Part shown: one piece after another, positions 1 through 24,199 of the stretch
Layout: the number at the start of each line of letters is the position of its first letter
Position numbering within the stretch: the first letter of the stretch is position 1
Assembly: GCA_033675265.1 (NCBI GenBank)
Contig: JAUJYZ010000956.1
Coordinates: forward strand, 62,001 to 126,000
DNA length: 64,000 bases
Source: Actinostola sp. cb2023
Lineage: Eukaryota > Cnidaria > Anthozoa > Actiniaria > Actinostolidae
Reading direction: 5' to 3'
Program-made: the position numbers and the translations under genes
Notes under the pieces: generated by a model
What the model was told of the DNA's origin: nothing
Database searches by the model: none
The model's input: the letters and a program-made list of their open reading frames with translations, nothing else

Positions 1-140
1 TAGAATACTTACACTTTGGATAAATTCATCAGAGTCTCAGCTCTGTGTTTGACAAACGCTTCTTTCTTTTTCTTCCATAACTCTTGTTGCTGATCAAAGA
101 AAACAAAAAATGGAAATGATATTCAATAAATGCATGACTG

Positions 141-948
141 TTGACTGCATGTGAAAATAATAATAATAATTATAATCATAATCATAATAATAGTAATCAT
201 AATAATAATAATCATAATAATAATAGTAATCATCATCATCATCATCATCATAAGAATAATAATAGTAATCATAAGAATAAGAATAAGAATAAGAATAATC
301 ATAATCATAATCATCATCATCATCATCATAATAATAATAATAGTAATCATAATAATAATAATAATAATAATTTTATTCCTCAAAACAAATTACAAATAAG
401 AGATCGAAAAATAGATAAAAATCCTTATTTACAAAATTTAAAATGATCGCTTGGATTGTTCAATAACAATTAACTAATGATATTAAAATCATAATAGTAA
501 TAATAAGAATAAGAATAATAATAATAGTAATCATAATAAGAATAAGAATAAGAATAAGAATAAGAATAATAGTAATCATAATAATAATAATAATAATAGT
601 AATCCTAATCCTAATCCTAATAATAATAATAATAATAATAATAGTAATCATAATAATAATCATAATAATCATAATAATCATATTAATAATAATCATAATC
701 ATAATAATTATAATCATAATCATAATAATAATATTTTTTTATATATTTTTTATAATAATAATAATAACTTTATTCCTCAAAACAAATTACAAATAAGAGA
801 TAGAAAAATAGATAAAAATCTTTATTTACAAAATTTAAAATGATCGCTTGGATTGTTCAATATAATAATATTGTTCAATATAATATTGTTCAATATAATA
901 ATAATAATAATAATAATAGTAATCATAATCATAATAATCATAATAATC

Positions 949-1001
<53 letters not shown>

Positions 1002-1052
1002 GTAATTATAATAATAATAAGAAGAAGAAGAAGAAGAAGAAGAATAGTAATC

Positions 1053-1097
<45 letters not shown>

Positions 1098-1210
1098 GTA
1101 ATCATAATAATAAGAATAAGAATAATAATAGTAATCCTAATAAAAATAATAATAATAATAATAATAATAGTTGATAATAATAATAATAATCATCATAATA
1201 ATCATCATCA
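141..1210. repeat. ATN microsatellite block with duplicated retroelement tail
   Basis: Three runs of AAT/AAG/CAT-type trinucleotides (about 150-370, 480-750 and 885-1205). A stretch of roughly 95 bases after the first run (371-465) is repeated almost exactly after the second (769-865). Its reverse complement contains AATAAA followed by (ATT)n, and a related copy sits at 5449-5490, so these look like minus-oriented 3' tails of a short retroelement family ending in ATT repeats. Long open frames here encode only poly-Asn, poly-Ile or poly-His and are not genes. Confidence 0.75.
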
Positions 1211-1212
1211 TC

Positions 1213-2860
1213 ATCATTTAGAAGTACTAAACCAATTTCAGCAGTTTTCTGGCCTAAAAATTAACCACGAAAACTCTGAAATAGGATGGCTAGGTCACAG
1301 AACGTGTATAACCCAGTTGACTCGGTACATCAGAATTTGAAATGGATAGATTTTCACGAATCAGGGACTAAAATCTTAGGCATATACTTCTCTCATGACA
1401 GTAATTATTACAACACTAATAATTTCGAAAGAATATTTGAAAATTTTAAAACTACTCTTGCAATTTGGAGAATTAAGTAGAACTCTAACCCCAATAGGAA
1501 GAATCCAGGTAGTTAAGTCTTTAGGTCTCTCAAAGCTTTTATATGTATGTACTAAGATAGGAGCCAGCGAAGACTTTATTAAGCGAGTAAAAGACGAAGT
1601 TGCAAACTTTATTTGGAACGGAAAGAAACCTAAAATTAAATATAACACCTTGATTGGCACGTACAATGACGGAGGACTTAAACTACTAGACTTTGGGAGC
1701 ATGATTAAGGCAAGCATGTTTAAATGGGTAGCGAGGTTAATGGACAAAACAACAAAATACTGGAAAAGCTTACCACTTAGGAAGTTAAAAAACATAGGAG
1801 GAATAGAATGTGTTCACGAGAATTTTGATAGTGGTGAAAATACCTCAGGACATGTCAAAATTTTACGCCAAAGCTCTTAGGATCTGGGCAGAAATTAGTT
1901 ATTCAGTGGTAGATAATGATGACTTAAAAAGTATTTTGAAACAATCTTTGTGGAATAATATCTTTATAAAGTTTACATGTGACGTAAATTGTATGAGGCG
2001 TTTATTGAACCGTAATGTTCGATATATAAATGATCTTTGGAACCCAAATACGGGCTTTAAATGGGAGGATGCATTGGAGAGAGGTCTTTCAAACACGGAT
2101 TGGTTAACTTGGTTGGAGCTCATTAGATCTTTACCAGCACCATGGGTAAGAACATTAAAAAATAATCTTCAATGTGAGATTGAAGTATTTTCCCCAATTA
2201 GAAAAATTAAAGTTTATGAAAAATTGATTGTTTTGGACAAAGTAAGAACTAATGAAGTATACCAAAAAATTATTAGTAAAAAATTTGAGCACTCAACGTA
2301 GGTGGCAAGCATTTTTCCAATTGCATAGCAACAACAGTTTAGACTGGAACAAGATCTACTCGTTAATCTATTCAACTACGATAGATACGAAACTCAGATG
2401 GTTTCAATATAGACTCTTAATGAACTGTTTGTATGTAAATAAGGACTTATTTAAATTTAAACTAATAGACAACCAGTTATGCTCTTTCTGTCATAAGTAT
2501 GTTGAAACAATTGAACACCTTTTTGTATATTGCGAAGTTTCTTCTAAGTTGTATTTTGAAATATCTATGTGGGTTAAAGATTTTAACATCAATCTGCCCG
2601 TTTTAAATCTAACCTCACTTGTTATAGGGCCTAGCTCCTTCTCCAATTTTTCCCTATTAATCAATTTTCTATTACTTTTATTTAAATCCTATGTGTATAG
2701 AGCAAGGTTAAATGGAAGCAAGCTGGAAATTGATGGTTTTAAAGCTTATTTTAAATATTATGAAAGGATAGAATACCAAATTGCTGAAAAAAACAATAAT
2801 AAGCATTTCCACCTGGCAAAATTCAATTATATAAGAAAAGCCTTAGCTATAGCTAATTAA
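1213..2860 (+). mobile_element. Tx1/L1-like non-LTR retrotransposon fragment (C-terminal RT region)
   Basis: Successive plus-strand open frames (1213-1340, 1286-1480, 1395-1880, 1810-2301, 2252-2860), each shifted against the last, together resemble the thumb and C-terminal part of a Tx1/L1-clade reverse transcriptase ORF2. Visible signatures are a FSGLKIN segment near 1245, a long alpha-helical region including IWNGK, DGGLK and DFGSM near 1610-1710, and a CxxC...H...C zinc-knuckle-like motif (CSFCHKY..TIEHLFVYC) near 2480-2535. The palm motifs and endonuclease are absent, so the copy is 5'-truncated, and at least four frameshifts make it a dead fragment. An A-rich stretch and a CAT microsatellite follow. 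Confidence 0.75.
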
Positions 2861-2937
2861 TATTTAGAAGAAAAAAAGAGCTGTGTAAACGTTTTATTTC
2901 AGAATAAAGACATATTAAAAATAAAAATAAAAATAAT

Positions 2938-2939
2938 AA

Positions 2940-2983
<44 letters not shown>

Positions 2984-3011
2984 AATAATAATAATAGTAA
3001 TCATAATAATA

Positions 3012-3046
<35 letters not shown>

Positions 3047-3051
3047 TTATT
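2938..3051. repeat. CAT/AAT microsatellite
   Basis: About 14 CAT units followed by AAT-type units, directly after the A-rich tail of the LINE fragment; probably grown from that tail. Confidence 0.85.
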
Positions 3052-3099
3052 TCTTAAAAACGCATTTCAAAAAACTCAATGCTTTTTACAACTGGATAA

Positions 3100-4127
3100 A
3101 ACAAAATATATATAATGACTAGGATAAAAAGGTGCAATAAACATATATATATAGATAAAAAATAAAAAATATGATCATCTGATCAATATGTTCAATATGT
3201 TCATTGTTGAATATGTGTTCATAGAAGATAATATAATTATTATAAATTGTACTTAAAATAGCTGTCAGTTATTAATATTTTTTTGTTATTTAAGAAACAT
3301 TGTGACTTAATATTGCAACTGAAAAACGCGAGCTCTTTCAACCTTGTCAATTACATCATTGGAAATTAGTTGGAAATTTCATTTCCAAGGATTGAAGAGC
3401 GCCGCACCTTTTTTCCGTTGTGATTCACGATTCTGTCGAAATGGTTTGATGTCAATAAAGTACAGTATTGTATAGAAGAACTGTATAGTACTAATTTTAC
3501 CACAACTAGTAATTGTCTCGCTCTCTGATTGGTCGATCAACCGTGGTCTATCAGAGTACATACCACGGTTCTCATCGTCTGATGCAAAAATGTTAATTTT
3601 GTCAAACGAAAAACATGTTTTCAGCTACATATTTTACAGTGACTAATCTTGAGTACATACCAAGCTGACTATCGTAAATCACAACCACAGTTCATAGCAA
3701 GCCAAATCTTTCGTCAGTTGCAGCTACATTCTCCACAGTTTGTTCTTTCATTCAAGTAAAAACTAGATCTATCGATGCTATTCACGGCAAAAATAGTTCA
3801 TTTGTTGACTTTTGGACCCTCTAATGGTAAATCCATGACTTGAGAAAATCCACAGACCAAGAATACTCCGCTGAAGTGCTGTTTTCTAACGTTATTTCAT
3901 ATTTTTGCATTGAAATGGTTGCTTGTCAAAATCCAACCAATCAGGACGGCAAGGTGTTTATTTACAAATTCCACCAAGCAATGAAAAAGCGAGAAAATTA
4001 TATACCATGATTGCGCGATCTAACATTTTTCCGTGGTATGTCCTCTTATAGACCACGATATTACGTCATCGAATGATCAAAATGTTGTGGACTCACGAGG
4101 CTCTTTAAATAGAAGAACAAATAAGAC
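3100..4127. other. Gene-free stretch with a weak inverted repeat
   Basis: No coding region recognised. GTGGTCTATCAGAGTACATA near 3542 recurs inverted near 4030-4058 with a few mismatches, and the left copy is itself nearly palindromic around CCGTGG...CCACGG. This could be a MITE of about 500 bases ending close to the 3' end of the coiled-coil gene; no clear target-site duplication was seen. Confidence 0.35.
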
Positions 4128-15899
<11,772 letters not shown>

Positions 15900-16316
15900 T
15901 GTAGAATTGTTCTACTGAATATGACATTAGTAAGTAAAGCTGAGAATGTATACATGGTACAGTATAGATCACTATTAGTTCGTATTTCCGACTTTGGCAA
16001 GCCAAGACTTCCGATTGTCGCTAAATATATAGAAGTTGAACTACGCCGGTTTCATGTATATTTTCACAAATGCAGCACAAACAATGAACGAAAAGAACGA
16101 GTACCTTTCCTGAATATTCCTGAATTAGTCTGGAAGGAAGTACGAACCACCACGTGACGACTTACTCACTGTCTTTGCGAATGCGTTGATGATTGTTTAT
16201 GACGTCGTAGATCGTGCGCACCCAAACGAGGCTTCAAATTGCTTGGAGAAGCCATAACCATGGAAACACTGCTTTGGACGAGTCATAGTTCGCGACCATT
16301 ATATCCATCGTTGAAT

Positions 16317-16993
16317 TAGTCCAGAACTGGCCCCACCTTTCTCAATAACTGATATAAATACTCGGCGCGAAAGAAATATAAAGACTACGAAAAGCGCGCG
16401 CGCAATCTAAGGAAATTGAGAAAAGTGGGTCCAGGGAAGTTTGTCTGAGCATGCGCCACCACATCGGAAATTGCCACCGAGTTTTACTTACAGATTTTAT
16501 ACGACAACAAAATTTACAAAGAAAACAACGTCCTTTATTCTTTCTTTTCTAATTTGTTAGCATAAAAAAAGTTATTTTTGTGTTTTGTTTGTGAAATGCG
16601 CGCGCTATCACACAATCGATACGCCATCGAGCGCGCGCTCAAGAGATTTTTCGTTTGCTTTTCTCACTTTTTTCGCCAAAAACTGATTGCGTTTTTCATC
16701 TTATTTTCTACACAGATATCATTGAAAAGTTGTTGTGTGTTTCCCTATTTACTTTATAAGTACTTTTCTGTCGTTTTTAGTGTGTTTTCTTTTTCCAATG
16801 AAAAACAAAACGCCAAGTGGTCTTTGAGGGTGATATCAATTATTGCTCAATGTTCACATCCCGAAAACAGGATGTGGTGACGCATGCGCAGACAAACTTC
16901 CCTGGACCCACTTTTATCGTATCTCTCTAGCACAGCTCCTCTCTTCTGCTCTATGCCGCGCGCGTAGATAAAATTGGGTCCAGTTCTGGACTA
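16317..16993. mobile_element. MITE with 9-bp target duplication (MULE-like)
   Basis: Termini TAGTCCAGAACTGG and CCAGTTCTGGACTA are inverted; TCGTTGAAT occurs on both sides (16308-16316 and 16994-17002). A second nested inverted repeat lies inside (GGGTCCAGGGAAGTTTGTCT near 16429, inverted near 16890). A 9-base duplication fits Mutator-like elements. No transposase. Located about 420 bp upstream of the coiled-coil gene start. Confidence 0.7.
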
Positions 16994-17003
16994 TCGTTGA
17001 ATA

Positions 17004-17251
17004 GGCCCTTTGCAGTTTACTGCAGTCACATGCCGGCAATATATCGCTTGAATAACGAATGAACTGAGCCGAAGATCCCATGGGAACGGCTCTGCTGACT
17101 GGCAAACAAACTTTGAGACGTTGATTGAGAAAGATCGACAATCAATTGGAGGTTGAAAAATAGCATTTCAAACAGATTTCTTAACTGTCACTACTGATAT
17201 GATTTTTTTGCCAGTCAGTACAACCACGTGATCGTATTCCTGCAAAGGGCC
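17004..17251. mobile_element. MITE with TA target duplication
   Basis: Termini GGCCCTTTGCAG (17004-17015) and CTGCAAAGGGCC (17240-17251), flanked by TA. It begins in the target-duplication end of the preceding MITE, so the two abut. Confidence 0.65.
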
Positions 17252-17977
17252 TATTGTTTTCTAACTTTTACCACTAAGATAACTTTATAGCCAAAATAGA
17301 AGGACTGAACAGGTATTTTGTCACTTTATAGGGCAAAAACTTGTATGGAATAATTTTGTTATTAAAAATCTTGTAATTGCAGCCAGGATCAGGGGAAAAT
17401 TACTAGGGGAGTCCATCTCTTAATAAACGTGTTCCCATCACATTGTTAGCTTGGCTATTTTTAGCAACAAGTTGTGATTGATTGATTCCATGCGCGCTTT
17501 AATTGCGATTGGTCGGTTTACTGAAGACCGGGTAATTCATCGCGATGGGATTCACGATGGATTCCAGTTGACAATGGTGTAAAATCAAGAGAATAAAGAT
17601 AATTCCTGTCATTTAGAGGACGAAATCCCTTCCGAATTGAAACCCTACCCGGTACTTCTGATTACGCTAGGTAAAACTTGCTAACAACGCCGTGAAATCA
17701 CGAATAACCGCGAAAATATAGAAAAATCAAAATCCGAGAAAGAAAGCGAGCTGGGGCTTTTACAAGAGAAAAAACGGTCCATTCAAAGAAATTATCAAGC
17801 AACTTATCAAGCTCATCAGATCCAACTATTCACGAGATCATGTATGTGCTTTGTCCTGGCATAATTAAATAATAAAACTTAAATCTATGACAAACAAAAC
17901 TGACTTCAAGTCCCAACACGACTCGTCGGTTTTTATTGCAAATGTTTTGAGAAACGACTACAATCAAGCGACAAATT

Positions 17978-18044
17978 ACCCTGCGAGCAGAGGGAATTTT
18001 CTTTGGCCGCTAAAGTCTTGGAAAAGACCTCTGCTAGCAGGGTA
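17978..18044. mobile_element. Miniature 67-bp MITE with 10-bp target duplication
   Basis: ACCCTGCGAGCAGAGG at the left pairs with CCTCTGCTAGCAGGGT at the right; GCGACAAATT is duplicated at 17968-17977 and 18045-18054. One of the smallest recognisable elements here; too small to encode anything. Confidence 0.75.
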
Positions 18045-18403
18045 GCGACAAATTTTCAATGAATCAAAATCAGTCAAACAACTGAGAGGCAGTTCAAGGA
18101 TTGAATGTAAACATCATTAGTCTAAGAAAAATAATCCTCACACACTTTGCAGTCGTTGGCGAAAAAAAAAGAGCCATAATTTATGCACGCTTTACCTTCA
18201 CAAATCTTGTTTGAATCCCTCGTATTTGTTGACTCAGTTTCACTCTCAGGTTGTTGTTTCCCGCCATTTATTTTGTCTTTTTATTCTCTAATGTCTCTAG
18301 AACTCAGTATAGGGTAATGTCAAATCAGGCCTTTGCTGCTGTGCGTTGTGTGAAATGCTTTTTACCGTCTACGGCGTCGTCAGATGAGGAATTCATATTC
18401 CAT

Positions 18404-18558
18404 TGAAGTTATTTTACGGACAAAATGTTGAAAGTGTCTAAATCGATGTTATATGCAATACAACATAAATGAAGGTGCATACATCAGTTTTATACGTCAA
18501 TACATCGATGTTATACAATTATACAACGATTTCTTAGGAGAGGTTGACTGCAAAAGTC
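18404..18558 (-). repeat. Dispersed repeat; uninterrupted copy of the 23.1-kb repeat
   Basis: This ~155-base sequence is present inverted at 23072-23210 (plus 21515-21534). The 18.4-kb copy is uninterrupted at the point where the other copy carries the 21535-23071 transposon, so it acts as an empty-site reference. Confidence 0.7.
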
Positions 18559-19756
18559 GAAGAAAATGAAAGAAATACGGAAAATGAGGATTAGCTGATT
18601 TCAATCACGTTTTGGTCATAGTTTGTGTTAGAGGTCTAAATTAAATCCACGGCATTAGTTTCTTAAAATATCATAATGCCGGCAATCTACAGGCCATGCA
18701 AATTTGGTGTATTGAGGAGGCCTGGGGCGAGAAGTGAAAATAGGAAAATTAGGGTATGTTTCAAGGATCGTTACTCGTACGCAATAAGTATATTAGAACA
18801 AAAAACACATTTGATATTATATTTGATCTGTTTCTAATAAATCTAGCTCAATTTTCTTCAAAACGTTAAATTTTCGAAGAATGTACAGCTATATTTTGAG
18901 AAAGGGTTTTTGTCCAAGAAAAAAAAAGAAAATATTGTATTTGAAGAGTAAGTTTTGGCGAAACGTCTGATCATCCAGCGGACTTGATTCTTAGTATTTA
19001 TAGAGTTCGAAGTATAAGAAAGCTTGTGAAATAAAGTTTTTCCTGGGTAATTTCATAGAAAGTTTGAAAAATCCAGTCAAATTCTCTGAAAATCACACAC
19101 ACAAAAAATATTGTTTTTGCATTTTATTCTGGAAATAAAGGAAAGTTGACATTTCAGCAAAGAATAACAATACAACAAGACAGTTGTGATGCTTGGTTGA
19201 TTATTTAGGAGGATAAAGGAGATTGAACATTATTGTTTTTGAAGAAATTGTGCGTCAAAATTAGGACTGGGAGCGAGTATTTAGAATTAATCTAATTAAG
19301 AAATGAACCCAATCACAAGAAAGAGCATGTCAGCATTAGTAAGTTTACAAAGTTTCGATGGGTTCAGTTAGATATTGAACGAATAACAGCTTTCCAAACA
19401 TATCGAAATTTACAAAGAAATGTATGTGTCCCCTGTAACCATAGCCTCCTAAAGCCCCGGTCAAATTAAACGTAAATGCAAGTCGCTGCAAGTTCATGCA
19501 AGTTTTGACTTGCGTAGACGTTTGACCGCTATTAAACTTGAAGGGACTTGCATCGACGCTATACGGGGACGTGCCGCTGGACAGGGTATGATTTTTGGCC
19601 TTTCTGTCCTGACTGAGTCTGTCCTAAACAGGGTATGGTAATGCACGATTGTCGTCGTTAAATATGGTTTTATCCGGTATTTAGCCATATATCTGAGATC
19701 CAAGATTTGCCGGTCTTTAGCAGGTCATCAGTCAATGAAAACGCGTTAGATATAGA

Positions 19757-19888
19757 GTACCTTTTGCGGTCGGGATATAGCGTACCTTTTGCGGTCGGGA
19801 TATAGGGTGCCTTTTGCGGTCGGGATATAGGGTACCTTTTGCGGTCGGGATATATGGTACCTTTGGCGGTCGGGATATAGCGTACCTT
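19757..19888. repeat. 25-bp tandem repeat, about 5 copies
   Basis: Units based on CTTTTGCGGTCGGGATATAG with small changes between copies. The open frames through it encode a repeated PDRKR peptide, which is an artefact of the repeat. Confidence 0.85.
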
Positions 19889-21534
19889 TTTGGGTCTGGC
19901 CTGATATAGTATGGTTTTCGCAATGACGCGCCCAATTACACCGCTCTTTGTGTAGGTCCGACCTTTGTGTCGGAAAGCGACCAACACAAAGAGCTGCATG
20001 CTGCAAAGGAGGCTACCAGCGTTATCATTGTTGCGACTTACAGTTTTACCAAATAAAACAGCTGCAGAAACAACGTTAACATTTCTAGGATAGGGTATGG
20101 AAAATCGCAATTAATATTTTTGGTCTGGGAGAGGGTCGTGGGTTTGACGTCCGTCGCACACCTCTACCCGAATACGCCCTTAGTACCACCCAGGCATCAT
20201 CGTCATCATCATTAAACACCATTACCATCATCATGAACATCACCACCATCAACAACAATAACAGCGGCAAGGACACCACCAAGACTGTAACGATGCTTGG
20301 CACAAATAGTAAATGATGCCAAGCATTCCAAGTTGTTAGAGAAAATATCCACTCTGGCTAAAATCAATTCGACCTCAGTGTAGATGTCTCGTTATATCTC
20401 TGGTAGACTGGTACACGACCCCAGAGGCACTACATGATTTACACTTTCTGATACGTCTCCACATTCTGAGCCACTCAAATCTTGAAAAGAACACCACATG
20501 CCAATATATATAGAATCGGAATCCTTTATAATGGCCGATTGACATCGCTCACGCTAGCTCCGTATCGACATATCAAACAAACGCACACAATGTATGTCTG
20601 ACTTGTGTAGATTGCAACTTTTATTCGGGCTTTTATTCCGCCGCCGGCAGGCAACTAATAAGCTGTAAAACTGCTTGTATCATAGCAGTTCACTTTGATC
20701 ATTTAATTGTGTGATATATCATCTGTATCTTGTGGCATTTCAGTTGTTAAAGTATACATTTTTAAAACTAACATTTTGCCGGGGATGATCTGGAATAGCG
20801 AAAACTTTCGTATCAAGTGTTTAGTTTTCCAGTACGATAATATCTGAAGTTAGTTTTTCCTTTTAGTAGTAACTATTATTGCGAATCAGAAACAACAACT
20901 AGACGAATAAAGTTATTCAAATGTATCAATTAGTGAGGTGCGCCAACTCTTGCTTGTTACTTGTTATTCTCCTCAAATTTGCATAATTAACTAAAGTTGC
21001 TTCACGTGAATAACAAAACGAGTACATTTACCCTTCAAAAACGTCAGTTCATGTGAAAGGTAGATACCCCTTCTTGTGAATGGACACTAATTCAGTCAGT
21101 CTAGTTGGTCAGATATTCCTAAAATCGGTTTAACTTCAGACACTAACATCAGCTTCAATGATTTATACAAAAAGACTATATTTGCCAAACGTTTTTATCA
21201 GCGATATAAAACAGACAATTAACAAAGATCCCACAAATTAGAAGCCCTTATGTAGATGTTTCGAAACGCTGTTAAACTTTTTTTTAAATTCATTTTAATC
21301 AGCTGTGGCTTGCTTAACAAAATGCATAAATTCGCAATTATTTTACTCTCGTCCCAGGCCCTCTCTCTATAGGAAATACCAATCCCGTTTTTACCATACC
21401 TTGAGGGGTGAGGCAAAAACCAACCCCACAGCTGTTGTCTGCTATCAATACTTTATCTATGGCAAAAAGGTGGTTAAGTTTGGAAGACCCCCATTTTCCG
21501 CTCAATCTTCGATGTTTACAGTCAACCTCTCTTA

Positions 21535-23071
21535 GGAATAAATCTAAGCTGAAGCATCTCTACAACTAAAAGATGATTTCTCATACAACTAAAAGATGAT
21601 TTCTCATACAACTAAAAGATGATTTCTCATACAGCTAAAAGATGATTTCTCATACAACTAAAAGATGATTTCTCATACAACTAAAAGATGATTTCTCATA
21701 CAACTAAAAGATGATTTCTCATACAACTAAAAGATGATTTCTCATACAACTAAAAGATGATTTCATACAATTAAAAGATGATTTCTCATACAACTAAAAG
21801 AAGATTTCTCATACAACTAAAACGCGAGGAAGTGACGTCACTCATACCCAGGCTTCCTCCAACCGGGAAAATAAAACAAAATGTCTGGAGCAATAATGGC
21901 TTTCAGATACAGAGGTTTTTTACTGAACTTGTGAGGTTTATTGAAAGACCAGCACAACAGCTACATGAAAAAAATCAGCGAAAAATTAGACAGCAAAAGA
22001 CACATGTTGACAAGCATGCTCGTTTATTTGACATTAATTATCAATAAATTAATCGACACCACAAACACAACAATCCCTACATACTGATATAGATTATAGA
22101 AACAAACACTAGTAAACAGTAAATATAAGTACAAAGTTAGAAACTGGTTGAATTTTGTTGGCTCTTGTATAAAGGTCAAAATGTACTTCAAATATAATTT
22201 CTACAAATTAATGAGTATTCGACTTTGGTTTGAGTGGCCAGGAAAGTAATCATGGATATTCAGTGATTTACAGTAAGTTTAGTCGAATTTCTCTCTAGAT
22301 CTCTGAGTGCGACATTAAAAACTGTCAATAATTTGCACATTAAGGACGCTTTTGTATAATAAATTAAAAACAATCTGACGTCAATGAATTAGCATATCAC
22401 GATTTCAAACCTTTATAACTTGCATATGCGAAGCTCAAATCACAAAATACTGAACCAATTCCCACTATTCACTTCATTATCGAAACGGTGATCCTGATTC
22501 CTGATCATTAACTGTTTTTTTATTTTATATTTTATTTTATTTTCAAGATTCGCCCATAAGGCAGGTGTTGTACAATAGGACACGAAGTCCCCTTTAAAAT
22601 ACATTACACCACGTCCCACCCAATAAGAAGGTTACCCAGTATACCCGACCCCTGATGAATTCCCAATATGAAAAAATATGGTTAATTTCTTTTTTGGAAT
22701 GACTTCGATTCTACAAGTAAGAACACTCAGAGTTCTTTCATATTCTTCAAGTCGACAAATGATGAAATCTGGAGAATCATGTCTAGTCCCTTGTAGCTGT
22801 TGTGCTCTTTCAATAAACCTCACTGACAAGTTCAGTAAATTCTTGCTCCAGACGCCATTTTGTTTTATTTTCCCGGTTGGGAGAAGCCTGGTCAGTATGA
22901 GTGACGTCACTTCCTCACGTTTTAGTTGTATGAGAAATCATCTTTTAGTTGTATGAGAAATTATCTTTTAGTTGTATGAGAAATCATCTTTTAGTTGTAT
23001 GAGAAATCATATTTTAGTTGTATGAGAAATCATCTTTTAGTTGTAGAGATGCTTCAGTTTAGATTTATTCC
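21535..23071. mobile_element. DNA transposon with satellite-bearing long inverted repeats
   Basis: Inverted arms about 21535-21975 and 22793-23071 start with GGAATAAATCTAA. Each arm contains tandem copies of a 23-base unit ACAACTAAAAGATGATTTCT+CAT (about 12 left, about 5 right, inverted), then a conserved block with GAAGTGACGTCACTCATACC. TA flanks both ends, and the empty-site copy at 18.4 kb keeps one TA. The 800-base centre has no transposase. Non-autonomous; superfamily unassigned (TA target fits Tc1/mariner-like and some others). Confidence 0.75.
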
Positions 23072-23210
23072 TAAGAAATCGTTGTATAAATGTATAACAT
23101 CGATGTATTGACGTATAAAACTGATGTATGCACCTTCATTTATGTTGTATTGCATATAACATCGATTTAGACACTTTCAACATTTTGTCCGTAAAAAAAC
23201 TTCATACTTC
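23072..23210 (+). repeat. Right half of a dispersed repeat split by the transposon
   Basis: Matches the reverse complement of 18404-18558. The left end of the same repeat is the CAGTCAACCTCT segment just before the transposon (about 21517-21530). Confidence 0.65.
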
Positions 23211-23399
23211 AGTAAGTTTCGACTTTTGCTTTTCGCTTTTGTCATTTGACATTTTCACTTTTGGTGAGCCTTCTCAGCCACCGTAGTGAACAGCGCAATG
23301 TTGAATTTCCATTCATTCGGGACCTTAATTTTGCACTGAACAAGTCACTACAGCCGCTCGATTTATTTCAGTCATTTAATTTCGTCTACTTCGGTTTAT

Positions 23400-24078
23400 A
23401 TTATAACTTCGAAAGTATTTGCCTCAACACGCAGCCGAAACTGTTGTTCACGCACTTGTCACCTCCAGACTCGATAGCTGTAATGCCCTGCTATTTGGCC
23501 TTCCCAAGAACCTCATTCAGAAACTTCAATACGTTCAGAACAGTGCCGCACGCTTAATAATGGGCTCCAAGAAACGTGACCATACTGGCTCTCCAGCATT
23601 AATGAAACTCCATTGGTTGCCCATTGAAAACAGAATTGTATTTAAGATTCTTCTTCTTACATTCAAAGCTCGTACACAATTGGCTCCAAAATATCTACAA
23701 GATCTTATTATCGACTATACTCCATCCAGAAAGCTGCGCTCCGCCTCAAAGTGTTTGCCAGTTGAAGTTCCTAACTACCTATAGTCTTATGGCAAACGAG
23801 CTTTCTCTGTTGCTGCCCCGACCTTGTGGAACTCTATTCCAATAGACATAAAAACATCCACGTCGATTGACATTTTTAAAAAGAAGCTAAAAACATATCT
23901 CTTTAAAAAAAGTTACTTTTAATATTATCTTTTTAATGCTATTATTATTATTTTTTAGTTATGTATATATATTTTTAGGTTTTAATTAGCATTCTAAGCG
24001 CTCTGATCATTGTTATGGATAGTGGCGCTATATAAAATGTATTATTATTATTATATTATTATTATTATTATTATTAAT
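23400..24078 (+). mobile_element. CR1-like LINE 3' end with (ATT)n tail
   Basis: Plus-strand frame 23419-23784 encodes the C-terminal end of a non-LTR RT ORF (RLDSCNALLFGLP, NSAARLI, LHWLPI, FKILLLTFKA), continues after a frameshift near 23781 with KRAFSVAAPTLWNSIP, and ends near 23920. The 3' UTR has GGCGCTATATAAAATG followed by ATT repeats, the usual 3' tail of this class. Only about the last 170 residues remain. Confidence 0.75.
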
Positions 24079-24199
24079 ATTCGGGGAATAGAGGCCAAAG
24101 TACCAGTATTCATACTTGTTTTCAGCGCAATGCTTTACTTGATCGATTGTGCAAAGCGAGAACAACCGGATCTTTTTTCAGCAACTATAATAAGGGTGC

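Larger units (their letters stand above)
17260..21500. other. Gene-free stretch
   Basis: Apart from the small MITE, the repeat copy at 18404-18558 and the tandem repeat at 19757, no gene, RNA or promoter could be supported. A CAT-rich patch lies at 20190-20280, and 19470-19560 has partly palindromic repeats of GCAAGT/ACTTGC. Short open frames here lack codon bias or recognisable domains. Confidence 0.5.

Noticed and set aside
123..1200. Long open frames encoding poly-Ile/Asn/His
   Set aside because: They are translations of AAT/CAT microsatellites in every frame and have no gene-like composition.
19494..20110. Open frames with repeated PDRKR peptide
   Set aside because: Produced by a 25-bp tandem repeat in three frames; no independent support.
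21562..21830. CRISPR-like array of 23-bp units
   Set aside because: Units are contiguous with no spacers, recur inverted at the other end of a transposon, and lie in eukaryotic DNA.
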